A stretch of DNA of 51,512 bases, from positions 1 through 51,512 of the forward strand of contig JAUXOF010000062.1 of assembly GCA_030682405.1 (NCBI GenBank), written 5' to 3'. The notes below the pieces were generated by a model. The model was not told where the DNA came from. It saw nothing but the letters and a program-made list of their open reading frames with translations, and did not search any database. Each line of letters opens with the position of its first letter. Position 1 is the first letter of the stretch. A program made the position numbers and the translations under genes. Of the stretch, positions 20,561 through 29,126 are shown in pieces. Source of the stretch: Thermodesulfovibrionales bacterium. Its GTDB lineage: Bacteria; Nitrospirota; Thermodesulfovibrionia; Thermodesulfovibrionales; JdFR-86.

Positions 20561-22696
20561 ATGGCAGAAGAAGTCAAAGGCATAGACGACCTCATCCTAA
20601 AGGTGCGCTCGTATAACTCCTCCGCGGACACGGAATTTCTGAGCAGGGCCTACTGGTTTTCGAGCGAGGCCCACCAGAGGCAAAAAAGGAAAGAGGGAAC
20701 CCCCTACATAGAGCATCCCATCGCCGTGGCCTCCATCCTTGCGGACCTCAAGATGGACACGGTCACCATAGCGGCGGGAATCCTCCATGACACGATTGAA
20801 GACACGGACGTAACGGTTGACGACATAAGCAAGCGTTTCGGCTACGACACCGCATTCCTTGTGAAGTCCCTCACCAAGCTTTCACGCATGGAGTTTAAGT
20901 CAAAGGAGATGGCGCAGGCCGAAAACTTCAGGAAGATGCTCCTTTCCATGGCCGAGGACATAAGGGTGATACTGATAAAGTTCGCCGACAGGCTCCACAA
21001 CATGCGCACCCTTGAGTTCCTCCCTGAGGCCAAGCGGCAGAGGATTGCGACCGAGACCCTAGACATATACGCCCCCATCTCAAACAGGCTCGGCATAGGC
21101 TGGCTTAAGACCGAGCTTGAGGACCTCTCGTTCAAATACCTCATGCCGCAGCTCTATGCGGAGCTTGCCGTAAAGGTCGAGAAAAAACGCGAGGAGCACG
21201 AGGGGTACATCAAGGAGGTTGCGGCCATAGTGGCTGCCTATATCAAAAAAGAGGGCATCAGCGGCACGGTCACCGGCAGGGTGAAGCACTACTACGGCAT
21301 ATACCAGAAGATGCTCAGGCAGAAGGTCCCTTTCGAGCAGATATACGACGTTCTGGGGATAAGGATAATTACGGACACAAAGGCCAACTGCTATGCCATA
21401 CTGGGGCTCATACACTCCCTCTGGGCGCCTGTCACGGGCAAGTTCAAGGACTATATCGGCGTGCCCAAGTTCAACCAGTACCAATCCCTTCACACCACCA
21501 TCATAGGGCCGCGCGGGGAGAGGGTGGAGTTTCAGATAAGGACCGAGGATATGGACAGCGTTGCCGAAGGAGGCATAGCATCGCACTGGCGGTACAAGGA
21601 ACAGGGCGGGGTCAAGGAACGGGACGAGAGGTACATCACGTGGCTCAGGGACCTCGTTTCCGCACAGACCGAGATGACCGACTCAAGGGACTTCCTCGAT
21701 GCGCTGAAGGCCGAGGTCGTCCCCCACGAGGTGTATGTATTCACGCCAAACGGCGACGTCAAGGAGCTTCCCTACGGCTCGACCCCTGTTGACTTCGCCT
21801 ACAGCATCCACACGCAGGTGGGCCACAGGTGCGTCGGAGCAAAGATAAACGGAAGGATGGTCCCCCTCGGGCAGAAGCTCCAGAGCGGAGACACCGTGGA
21901 GATTACAACGTCGCCCACGCACACCCCGAGCAGGGACTGGCTTAAGTTCGTTGCCACGCAGAGGGCAAAGACGAGGGTAAAGCAATGGCTTAAGACAGAG
22001 GAGAGAAAGCAGAGCCTTGAACTCGGCATAAAGCTCTTTGAGGCGGAATTAAGGAGGCATCACCTCAGCCCCTCGCTTGTGAAATCCGAGGAGATGACCG
22101 GGCTTGCCAAGGGTTATAACCTTCAGGACAAGGACGACCTTCTGGCCTCCATAGGCTTCGGCATGATATCCGCGCGTCAGGCGGTCAACAGGCTCATGCC
22201 GGAACATGCCGAGGAGCCGGGGAAAGAGCCTGAGAAAAAACCCCGCGGGAAGGTCAAGGAGCCGGGGATAAGCATAAAGGGAATAGACGGAGTTCTTTAC
22301 CACACGGCAAAGTGCTGTTTCCCGGTGCCGGGCGACAGCCTCATCGGCTTCATCACAAAGGGGAGAGGGGTTGCCGTCCACAGAAGGAACTGCCGGAGCC
22401 TCGGCAACCTCGCCGTAGATAACGCGCGGGTTGTGGATGTCGAATGGGCATCCGAGGGGGGAAGCGTATCCCACGCAAAACTCCTTGTGGACACGATGGA
22501 TAAGCCCGGCATGCTTGCCAACTTAAGCGCCCTCATCTCTGCCATGGACATAAACATAAGCCATATGGAGGCCGCTACCACTGCCGACAAAAAGGCCCGC
22601 ATAGTATTCACCCTTGAGGTGAAGGACAGGGCACAGCTTGCTGCGGTCATGCAGAAGATGGCGCAGATGGACGGCGTATTGAGCATCAAGCGGTAG
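20561..22696 (+). CDS. rel: Bifunctional (p)ppGpp synthase/hydrolase
   Basis: 711 residues, the usual RelA/SpoT homologue length. Hydrolase: an HD domain with YIEHPIAVASILADL and GILHDTIEDT, residues about 45-200, catalytic His-Asp intact. Synthetase: about 240-360 with RIITDTKANCYAILGLIHSLW and KDYIGVPKFNQYQSLHTTI. TGS domain about 385-450 (VYVFTPNGDVKELPYGSTPV); a Cys-containing linker (TAKCCFPVPGD); ACT domain from about 635. Both activities look intact, so this is likely the sole long RSH enzyme. It sets the stringent-response alarmone level. Leader appears very short or absent. Converges with the PBP1A gene. Confidence 0.95.
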   Translation: MAEEVKGIDDLILKVRSYNSSADTEFLSRAYWFSSEAHQRQKRKEGTPYIEHPIAVASILADLKMDTVTIAAGILHDTIEDTDVTVDDISKRFGYDTAFLVKSLTKLSRMEFKSKEMAQAENFRKMLLSMAEDIRVILIKFADRLHNMRTLEFLPEAKRQRIATETLDIYAPISNRLGIGWLKTELEDLSFKYLMPQLYAELAVKVEKKREEHEGYIKEVAAIVAAYIKKEGISGTVTGRVKHYYGIYQKMLRQKVPFEQIYDVLGIRIITDTKANCYAILGLIHSLWAPVTGKFKDYIGVPKFNQYQSLHTTIIGPRGERVEFQIRTEDMDSVAEGGIASHWRYKEQGGVKERDERYITWLRDLVSAQTEMTDSRDFLDALKAEVVPHEVYVFTPNGDVKELPYGSTPVDFAYSIHTQVGHRCVGAKINGRMVPLGQKLQSGDTVEITTSPTHTPSRDWLKFVATQRAKTRVKQWLKTEERKQSLELGIKLFEAELRRHHLSPSLVKSEEMTGLAKGYNLQDKDDLLASIGFGMISARQAVNRLMPEHAEEPGKEPEKKPRGKVKEPGISIKGIDGVLYHTAKCCFPVPGDSLIGFITKGRGVAVHRRNCRSLGNLAVDNARVVDVEWASEGGSVSHAKLLVDTMDKPGMLANLSALISAMDINISHMEAATTADKKARIVFTLEVKDRAQLAAVMQKMAQMDGVLSIKR

Positions 22697-22721
22697 CGTC
22701 CCTGAATCGCTTACATCCCCT

Positions 22722-25151
22722 CTACGGCGCGCCTTTTGTCTCAGGCAAGGAGCCTTCATTGCCGCGGGGGGGTTGAGGAAGCTGCTCCTTCTCCGGCTTC
22801 GCCTTCGGCAGTCCGTTCTCCCTGAAATACTCCATTACCGCACCCTTGGCTGTCCCGTCAACGCGGAGGCCGGTATAGGGGTCTACCGGGCAGGTTACGA
22901 TGCCCTCAGGCACGGTGAAATTCCTTATCTCGGAGCCTTCGAGCGTTGCGCTCATGAACCTGAGCCACACCGGGGCCGCAGCCCTCGCCCCTGTCTCCTT
23001 TTCCCCAAGAGGGCGCATGTCGTCAAACCCGACCCACACGCCTGCAAGAAGCCCGGGGGTATATCCTATGAACCATGCATCCCTGTAGTCGTTCGTTGTG
23101 CCGGTCTTTCCGGCAGCGGGCCTTCCAATCTGTTTCACCCCCGCGCCGGTGCCGTAATTTATGACATCCTGAAGCATGGATGTTATGAGGAATGCGGTCT
23201 GGGGGCTTATGACCTCCTCGCCCACGGGCGTGTTGCTTTCAAGCACCTTGCCTTTTGAGTCTGTGACGTATTTCACTGCCGCCGGGGTCATCCTCTTGCC
23301 GCCGTTTGCAAATGCGGCGTAGCTGAAGACAAGCTCAAGCGGGCTTATGCTCAAGGAGCCGAGGGCCAGAGTAAAGTCCCTCGGAAGGGCGCTCGTTATG
23401 CCAAGGGCCTTTGCAAGGTTTATGGCCTTCTCTATTCCTATATGCTCAAGGAGTTTCACAGTGACCGTGTTCCTTGAATATGCAAGCGCGTCCCTCATGC
23501 TTATGAGGCCGTAGTAGTCGTCGTCGTAGTTCTTGGGGCTCCACTCCTTGTTCGCCCATTTATATGTCACTGCCTCATCATTTACAATGGAGGCGGGCGT
23601 AAACCCGCTGTCAAGGGCAGCGGTGTAGATTATAGGCTTAAATGCAGAGCCTGCCTGCCTCTCTGCATAGAGCGCCCTGTTGTATTCGCTCTTTGTATAA
23701 TCGTACCCGCCGACCAGCGCCCTTATGAAGCCTGTCTGCGGGTCTACGGCCACGACCGCGCCCTGCGCCTCCGGCTCCTGCTCAAGCGTGAGAGTAACGG
23801 CATCGCCCCTTACGGACTTTATGCCGACCCAGATGACATCTCCGGGCTTTAGTATCTTGGTCAGGTTGAACCCCTCAATCGTCTTTTGTTTTGCGCCTGC
23901 GAGGGCTATCTGCGCCCACTGCGCATCAGCCGTCTGGAGCGTTCCGGCTGCGTCTTTTACCAGGACCGAGGCTGCGGTCGTTTTGACGTCGGTTACGGTC
24001 CCCTGCACGATATCGCCTTCCTTAAGAGTGCTGGTCAGCGCGCCGCCGCGCTTTTTCCCGTCCGTGCCGCCTTTTTTGTTGACAAGGCCAAGCATGAATT
24101 TTGCGATGCCCCTTTCTCCGGGCTTTTTGTTCGCTGCCGTCTCTTTTACCGGTTCCCTGTGGTCCACCGGGCCCCTCCAGCCCCTTCTCTTATCAAGCGC
24201 CCTTAAGCCTTGCTTCAGCGCCTGCTGGGCGTTTAACTGCGCCTTCCTGTCCAGAGTTGTGTATACCTTGAGCCCGTCTTTATATACGGCATCCGCACCG
24301 TGCTTGCCCTCGATGTATTTTCTTATGTAATCAATGAAATAGTTGTTTGCCGCATCCCCGTTTTCCCTGCTTGAGATGTGCACGGCCGCCTCCACTGCCT
24401 CCTGCCGCTCTTTTTCCGGTATAAAGCCCTCTTCAGCCATCCTTGAAATCACGAGGGCCTGCCTCTCCTTGGCCTTTTTCATCCTGATAAAAGGGGAGTA
24501 CTGGGACGGGGCCTTAAGCAGTCCCGCAACCAGCGCGGCCTCGGGCAGGGTTATCTCCTCCACGGGTTTTCCAAAGTATGTCCTGCTGGCCATCTCCACC
24601 CCGTATGCGCCGTGTCCGAAATACGCCCTGTTGAGATAAAGCTCAAGTATCTCCTCCTTTGTGAGGCTCCTCTCTATCTTGGTTGCGAGGGCAACCTCCC
24701 TGAGCTTCCTCTGTATGGTCTTCTCCGGCGTAAGGAAGGTCATTTTTGCAAGCTGTTGGGTTATTGTGCTCCCGCCCTCTTTGAGCCGGCGGTGGATGAC
24801 GTCCTTTACCGCCGCCCTCAGTATCGCAAGGTAGTCTATGCCGCCGTGCCGCCAGAAGCTTGAGTCCTCAACCGCAATAACCGCATTTATCAGGTGAGGG
24901 GGCATCTTCTTAAGCGGCACGAATATGCCCTTCTCCGCCCGTATCTCGCCCAAGAGGGTGTCGTCGTCCGCATATACCTTTGTGCTTGGGATGTCCCCGT
25001 AGTGTTTGAGTTCCTCTACAGAAGGCACGCCTTTCATAAGGGCAAAGTAGCCGCCCGCGGCAGCGCCTACGAGGAGGGGCAGGATGAAAAAAACGATTGC
25101 GAGCTTTACCTTAAAGCAAAACCCTTTTTTCCGCTTTCTTTTTGAGCCCAT
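22722..25151 (-). CDS. mrcA: Penicillin-binding protein 1A (bifunctional transglycosylase/transpeptidase)
   Basis: 809 residues. One N-terminal anchor helix (LAIVFFILPLLVGAAAGGYFAL), then GT51 glycosyltransferase (EDSSFWRHGGIDY near residue 95 with the catalytic Glu; GGSTITQQLAK; EILELYLNRAYFGHGAYG). An insert of about 130 residues (GDIVQGTVTDVKTT...) forms the OB-like/ODD region. The transpeptidase has SAFKP (Ser near 502), SRN (AYSRNTVTV) and KTGTT (near 679). It polymerises and cross-links peptidoglycan in the periplasm. The C-terminus is Pro/Glu-rich. A consensus promoter overlaps the start codon region with no room for a leader. Confidence 0.95.
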   Translation of the reverse strand: MGSKRKRKKGFCFKVKLAIVFFILPLLVGAAAGGYFALMKGVPSVEELKHYGDIPSTKVYADDDTLLGEIRAEKGIFVPLKKMPPHLINAVIAVEDSSFWRHGGIDYLAILRAAVKDVIHRRLKEGGSTITQQLAKMTFLTPEKTIQRKLREVALATKIERSLTKEEILELYLNRAYFGHGAYGVEMASRTYFGKPVEEITLPEAALVAGLLKAPSQYSPFIRMKKAKERQALVISRMAEEGFIPEKERQEAVEAAVHISSRENGDAANNYFIDYIRKYIEGKHGADAVYKDGLKVYTTLDRKAQLNAQQALKQGLRALDKRRGWRGPVDHREPVKETAANKKPGERGIAKFMLGLVNKKGGTDGKKRGGALTSTLKEGDIVQGTVTDVKTTAASVLVKDAAGTLQTADAQWAQIALAGAKQKTIEGFNLTKILKPGDVIWVGIKSVRGDAVTLTLEQEPEAQGAVVAVDPQTGFIRALVGGYDYTKSEYNRALYAERQAGSAFKPIIYTAALDSGFTPASIVNDEAVTYKWANKEWSPKNYDDDYYGLISMRDALAYSRNTVTVKLLEHIGIEKAINLAKALGITSALPRDFTLALGSLSISPLELVFSYAAFANGGKRMTPAAVKYVTDSKGKVLESNTPVGEEVISPQTAFLITSMLQDVINYGTGAGVKQIGRPAAGKTGTTNDYRDAWFIGYTPGLLAGVWVGFDDMRPLGEKETGARAAAPVWLRFMSATLEGSEIRNFTVPEGIVTCPVDPYTGLRVDGTAKGAVMEYFRENGLPKAKPEKEQLPQPPRGNEGSLPETKGAP

Positions 25152-25157
25152 TTAAAA

Positions 25158-25186
25158 TTATAACTCTTGGGGGAAAAGAGTGTCAA
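25158..25186 (-). promoter_or_regulatory. Perfect-consensus sigma-70 promoter giving a leaderless mRNA for PBP1A
   Basis: Minus strand TTGACA (25186-25181), exactly 17 bp, TATAAT (25163-25158). The expected start is seven bases downstream at about 25151, the A of the ATG. No Shine-Dalgarno can fit. Confidence 0.75.
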
Positions 25187-25240
25187 AGAGACGTAAAAAC
25201 GGAAGCAGCTTCAACAGCCTTTTTTACATCTGAGCTGCAA

Positions 25241-25615
25241 TCATTTGATATAAAACCGAGCTTTTTCAGCCAACTCTATAGCCTTCAGCTTTATCGCTGA
25301 ATCTTCGGACGGCCAATCTGTAATATTGGCATGATGCGGCGGAGTGTTATCGGGATCGATAGAGAGCCCGATTTGAAAAACATCCAATGCCTTGATATCG
25401 GCACGTCCTAACAAAGACTGTTGCCTCAAGTTTTTACCGATAGCCCATATCTCATTTTCTGGAAGACTTGAAATACGAAAGATAGATAAGCGTCTATTGT
25501 CCTTCGGCGGAACAAATGCAGCATATTTAACTGTATGATCCGAGGAGCGATAATGGTGTTTCGAATAGATATATCGCGCTAATGTCTCATGCGGCGCAAC
25601 GGTATTTAAAACCAT
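25241..25615 (-). CDS. Conserved hypothetical protein, third gene of TIGR04255 operon
   Basis: 124 residues. Recognisable conserved patches are YIYSKHHYRSSDHTVKYAAFVPP, LSIFRISSLPENEIWAIG and PPHHANITDWP. The last patch recurs in hypothetical proteins encoded beside TIGR04255 genes. No transmembrane segment or known catalytic motif is seen; the many His residues might bind metal, but that is only a possibility. It follows the middle gene by eight bases, so co-expression is expected. Function unknown. Confidence 0.6.
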   Translation of the reverse strand: MVLNTVAPHETLARYIYSKHHYRSSDHTVKYAAFVPPKDNRRLSIFRISSLPENEIWAIGKNLRQQSLLGRADIKALDVFQIGLSIDPDNTPPHHANITDWPSEDSAIKLKAIELAEKARFYIK

Positions 25616-25623
25616 AGTCTTTC

Positions 25624-26139
25624 TTACGAGTACAATCTCCGAAGATGCTGTCTGATTGCAAACGGGAGATTATCTTCAAGATATTCTGAGCCGTGAACTT
25701 TATTGCCGGAGAATATTCCAGCATAAGTAATCCGGTGTTTGCCTCCAACGCTGATAACAAAAACCTGCCCCTTTCCTCTGCGCCATTCAAAACCTATCTC
25801 GCCGGTCGGCTCAGCAACAAGCGCAGGAGCAGGGATAGAGGAAGGCATTAAGTCAATTATCTTCATCGCCTCCTCATATGCGTTCATAGTAATAGCATGC
25901 GCTCCATATCCATCCCAGTCTTCACGAGAACACTCCTCACGGATTTCTCGCAAGGAATCACGCATATCACCTGATGGCTGTCCAAAAGTGATAGTTACAG
26001 CATCTTTCAGTTGCGCTATTGCGGTTCCGAGAGTGACGGCTATTTTCTCTGATAATTCACTATCGATTTTGCCGCCGCTGGGCAGAGTCCAGAAGGGAGG
26101 GCAATCAGAGCCGATACAGTGGACGGATAAGTTACTCAT
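25624..26139 (-). CDS. Conserved hypothetical protein, second gene of TIGR04255 operon
   Basis: 171 residues. The centre holds REDWDGYGAHAITMNAYEEA and PAPALVAEPTGEIGFEWRRG, a pattern found in a family of unnamed accessory proteins; WDGYGA is its hallmark. GIFSGNKVHGSEYL precedes a basic C-terminal helix. It overlaps the upstream TIGR04255 gene by four bases (ATGA) and so is translationally coupled. No membrane segment; probably cytoplasmic. Function unknown. Confidence 0.6.
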   Translation of the reverse strand: MSNLSVHCIGSDCPPFWTLPSGGKIDSELSEKIAVTLGTAIAQLKDAVTITFGQPSGDMRDSLREIREECSREDWDGYGAHAITMNAYEEAMKIIDLMPSSIPAPALVAEPTGEIGFEWRRGKGQVFVISVGGKHRITYAGIFSGNKVHGSEYLEDNLPFAIRQHLRRLYS

Positions 26140-26879
26140 TGAAATAGCTCCTTTGTTTTTTCTGTTATGCTTGCAAAGAAAATTTTATTCTTGAAATTAC
26201 GCAATGCTTCAAGCGTCTGCCATGCTTCTTCTTCTCTTATCAATTCCTTCTGTTTGAATACATCTATATCCAATATTATAGGCAAAACCTTTGGATCAAT
26301 ATGCTCAAATGCTTGGGTAATTATTGCGTTAGCATCTATCCCGGGTTCCTGGATAACCATACGTGTTAAGAAACTACTGATACCCTGCGGCAAACCCTTC
26401 GGCACAATCGGGCCAGCCGTCAAATAGTCATCGAAGTCCAAGGCGGTTTGAGAGAAAAAAGGAATATCTATTTTATTGATAAAGCGCAGAGCAACCCTGA
26501 TGATTTCCGGAGAAATCAAATCCTTATAAAGCTGCCACAATCTGAAGGCTTCATCACGAAAGGTCTCCCATTTATCATAAGGCTTTAATCGATTAAACGT
26601 GAACCTGTCAATTCCGGCTTGAAACAATTGTTTGCGGTCAGCCGAAGTAAAAATATAACCATCAACCGTTTCGGTACTGGCTGAAATCGGTGCTTGACCT
26701 CTTTTGAATTCACTCTTGATTTCCAATTTGTGGCGGATCTTCTTTTCAGGATACTGTGCTGAAATTGCATCATGGAGGGTCAGAAGACGCGCAACATCAA
26801 AATCCGCTCCTACCTTAATGTGGATATCAATCAAAGCCTCTGTTATTGGCGCATTTGGCAATAACGGGTACTCAGCCAT
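26136..26879 (-). CDS. TIGR04255 family protein
   Basis: 247 residues. The opening MAEYPLLPNAPITEALIDIHIKV is the signature of TIGR04255, a sporadically distributed family of unknown function; FKRGQAPISAS and YIFTSADRKQLFQ form the strands, and FTFNRLKPYDKWETFRDEAFRLW is the family's second conserved block. First gene of a three-gene minus-strand operon with TATAAT at 26911-26906. The unit has lower GC than the genes on either side, which suggests transfer. Patchy distribution plus tight coupling suits a defence or conflict module, but no activity is known. Confidence 0.75.
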   Translation of the reverse strand: MAEYPLLPNAPITEALIDIHIKVGADFDVARLLTLHDAISAQYPEKKIRHKLEIKSEFKRGQAPISASTETVDGYIFTSADRKQLFQAGIDRFTFNRLKPYDKWETFRDEAFRLWQLYKDLISPEIIRVALRFINKIDIPFFSQTALDFDDYLTAGPIVPKGLPQGISSFLTRMVIQEPGIDANAIITQAFEHIDPKVLPIILDIDVFKQKELIREEEAWQTLEALRNFKNKIFFASITEKTKELFQ

Positions 26880-27034
26880 TATTTTTCTCTCGTTTCATTT
26901 TGTTTATTATATCAGAAAAAAGACTTTTATCTGCATAACTTTCCGGCACGGGGCGTTTCAATCACATCTTCACTCCCGGCCATGGCCCTGCGGTCTTGCC
27001 ATCAATTTTTTAATACATCCATTCTATTCCGCCC

Positions 27035-27751
27035 TCAGGAGGCCGGGCATCCAAAAAGTTCCCTCATCTTTTCATTGTACGAGCCGTCCTCATTATAGAT
27101 GAAAACCGGCGGCTCTATCTCAAGCCCCGCATTGCCGTCCTTTACAGCCTCCATGAGGAGCATCTTGGCCACTGTCTCTTTTTTTGAATGCACAAGCCTC
27201 ATCCTCTTAGGTTCAAGGCGTTCGGCCCTCAGCCTCTCAATCAGCTCAGGAAGCCTCTCAGGCAGATACACGAGGCAGAGCCTTCCGTGATGCTTAAGAA
27301 GGCCGGAGGCGGCCCGTATAAGCTCAGGGAGTTTCAGCTTTATCTCATGCCGGGCTATTGCCCTTTCCTCCTGCCGGCTTATCCTGCCTGTAAGCGGCCT
27401 TCTGAAAGGCGGGTTTGAGACCACCAAAGAGGCTGGCTTAATGACCAGGGGCAGTTTCCGGATGTCGGCCTTCAGCGCAGTTACCCTTTTGCCAAGGTCG
27501 TTAAGAGCGATGTTTTTCTCGGCAAGCTCAAAAAGCCCCTTCTGAAGCTCAACGAGCGTGACGCGCGCCTCAGGGTATTTCTTGGCGAGCAGGAGCCCCA
27601 CCACTCCCCCTCCTGCGCCCAAATCCGCGATTGACATTACCCGCTTTAAGTTCACAAAGTCGTAGAGCAGCAGGGCGTCAACCGAAAAACGATAGCCCGT
27701 CTTCGGCTGGTAGAGCCTGATGTCCCTTATTGTGTCTAAAGTGGTTTCCAT
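27035..27751 (-). CDS. trmN6: tRNA1(Val) (adenine(37)-N6)-methyltransferase family protein
   Basis: 238 residues. SAM-binding motif I is SIADLGAGGGVVGLLLAKK; motif IV is VVSNPPF, the NPPF/Y of N6-adenine and N5-glutamine methyltransferases; RFSVDALLLYDFV at the start matches the TrmN6/YfiC subfamily. In E. coli TrmN6 methylates A37 of tRNA1(Val). The subfamily match is good, though a different RNA target cannot be ruled out. It is divergent from the Fic gene. The gap to the TIGR04255 operon (26880-27034) holds nothing obvious except the operon's -10. Confidence 0.8.
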   Translation of the reverse strand: METTLDTIRDIRLYQPKTGYRFSVDALLLYDFVNLKRVMSIADLGAGGGVVGLLLAKKYPEARVTLVELQKGLFELAEKNIALNDLGKRVTALKADIRKLPLVIKPASLVVSNPPFRRPLTGRISRQEERAIARHEIKLKLPELIRAASGLLKHHGRLCLVYLPERLPELIERLRAERLEPKRMRLVHSKKETVAKMLLMEAVKDGNAGLEIEPPVFIYNEDGSYNEKMRELFGCPAS

Positions 27752-27779
27752 TGTCTTGACCTAAACTATGACATAAGTA

Positions 27780-27808
27780 TTGACAAAAATTCAAACAATT
27801 CTTAAAAT
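27780..27808 (+). promoter_or_regulatory. Sigma-70-type promoter of the Fic gene
   Basis: TTGACA (27780-27785), 17-bp spacer, TAAAAT (27803-27808). A second -10-like TAAAAT (about 27834) follows, and two direct ATGACAAA repeats (27845-27852 and 27857-27864) lie between it and the gene. Confidence 0.6.
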
Positions 27809-27877
27809 TTAATTAAATATCAGTATATTGTGCTAAAATAGCATATGACAAAATATATGACAAATTGAGGGACATCC

Positions 27878-29044
27878 ATGAAGACATATGAAAGGACACA
27901 TCCTTGGTTAAAATTTGAGGCAGATATGCGAAATGCCGGTCATTTTTTATGGATGACGCTCGGTGAAGCTATTTCAAAATGCGAGCATATAGCCGGTGTT
28001 CCCTTACAGCCCGAAACAGCTAAAAAACTTCACCTTCTATACCTTGCAAAAGGGATAAGAGCGACAACTGCTATTGAAGGAAACACGCTTACCGAGGAAG
28101 AAGTATTGGAACGGTTAGAAGGTAAGTTGGCATTACCACCCTCACGGGAATATCTCGGGCAAGAGGTCGACAATATTCAAAAAGGCTGCAATAAAATATT
28201 TGCCAGCCTGATGAGTGGGGAATCTGGCGACTTGGCTATCGAGGAAATTAAATCCTTTAATAGGATAGTTTTAGATGGTTTGTCTCCGGGTGAAGATATT
28301 GTACCGGGAGAAATAAGAAACATTTCCGTTGGCGTTGCCGGATATAGAGGGGCTCCGGCTGAAGATTGTGAATATTTGCTACACCGCATGTGCGAATGGT
28401 TGAACGGTCTGGATCAGAATCTATTTGGCGAACCTATGGCTCTGGGTATAGTTCGCGCAATATTGTCTCACCTTTACATAGCGTGGATACATCCATTTGC
28501 CGACGGTAACGGTAGAACGGCAAGGCTTGTCGAATTTAAATCGCTTCTGGCCGCAGGTGTCCCAACCGCCGCCGCGCATCTATTGAGTAATCATTACAAC
28601 CTTACAAGAAGCGAATACTATAAACAGTTGGACCATGCAAGCAAATCCAACGGGGATATAGTTCAGTTTGTTCATTATGCGCTTAAGGGTTTTGTTGATG
28701 GTCTCAGGGGACAAATTCAACACATACAAAAACAACAGTTGGAGATTGCATGGCGGGATTTTGTTTATGAGAGTTTCAGGGACAAAATCGGGCCTAAATA
28801 CGAAAGAAGGCGGAATCTGGCGCTTGACATTTCAAAACAGGCCGCCCCTGTGCCGTTTAACAAAATTCGCGAGGTTAGTCCGAGAATTGCCGCAAGCTAT
28901 GCAAGCAAAACATCAAGGACAATCAGGAGAGACCTTTTAGAACTGCAAAAAATAGAACTTATAAAACATGTAGCAGAGGGCTATGTTGACAGGAGCGATA
29001 GAATGTTATCGTTCTTACCTCAACGGCGGCAAAATAAAAATTAA
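27878..29044 (+). CDS. Fic-domain AMP-transferase, class II (N-terminal inhibitory helix)
   Basis: 388 residues. The Fic core HPFADGNGRTARLVEF (near residue 208) has all catalytic residues, including the GNGR used by AMP-transferring Fic enzymes. An inhibitory (S/T)-x3-E-(G/N) motif, TTAIEGN, lies near residue 66, ahead of the Fic core, defining class II; the helix blocks ATP until displaced. A Fic-N type domain covers the first ~130 residues. The last 90 look like a winged helix (RRNLALDISKQAAPVPFNKI, SKTSRTIRRDLLELQKIELI), suggesting DNA binding. No separate antitoxin gene is adjacent, as expected when inhibition is built in. GC is lower than the surroundings. Confidence 0.85.
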   Translation: MKTYERTHPWLKFEADMRNAGHFLWMTLGEAISKCEHIAGVPLQPETAKKLHLLYLAKGIRATTAIEGNTLTEEEVLERLEGKLALPPSREYLGQEVDNIQKGCNKIFASLMSGESGDLAIEEIKSFNRIVLDGLSPGEDIVPGEIRNISVGVAGYRGAPAEDCEYLLHRMCEWLNGLDQNLFGEPMALGIVRAILSHLYIAWIHPFADGNGRTARLVEFKSLLAAGVPTAAAHLLSNHYNLTRSEYYKQLDHASKSNGDIVQFVHYALKGFVDGLRGQIQHIQKQQLEIAWRDFVYESFRDKIGPKYERRRNLALDISKQAAPVPFNKIREVSPRIAASYASKTSRTIRRDLLELQKIELIKHVAEGYVDRSDRMLSFLPQRRQNKN

Positions 29045-29059
29045 CGCCATTCTCATACC

Positions 29060-29093
29060 AAAAAAGGGGAAGGCTTTCGCCTTCCCCTTTTTT
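29060..29093. terminator. Bidirectional terminator between fic and groEL
   Basis: AAAAAAGGGGAAGGC (29060-29074), loop TTTC, GCCTTCCCCTTTTTT (29079-29093). Works for both convergent genes. Confidence 0.9.
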
Positions 29094-29126
29094 ATTGCTG
29101 CCCAATGTGGTTGCCCACATTTCTTT

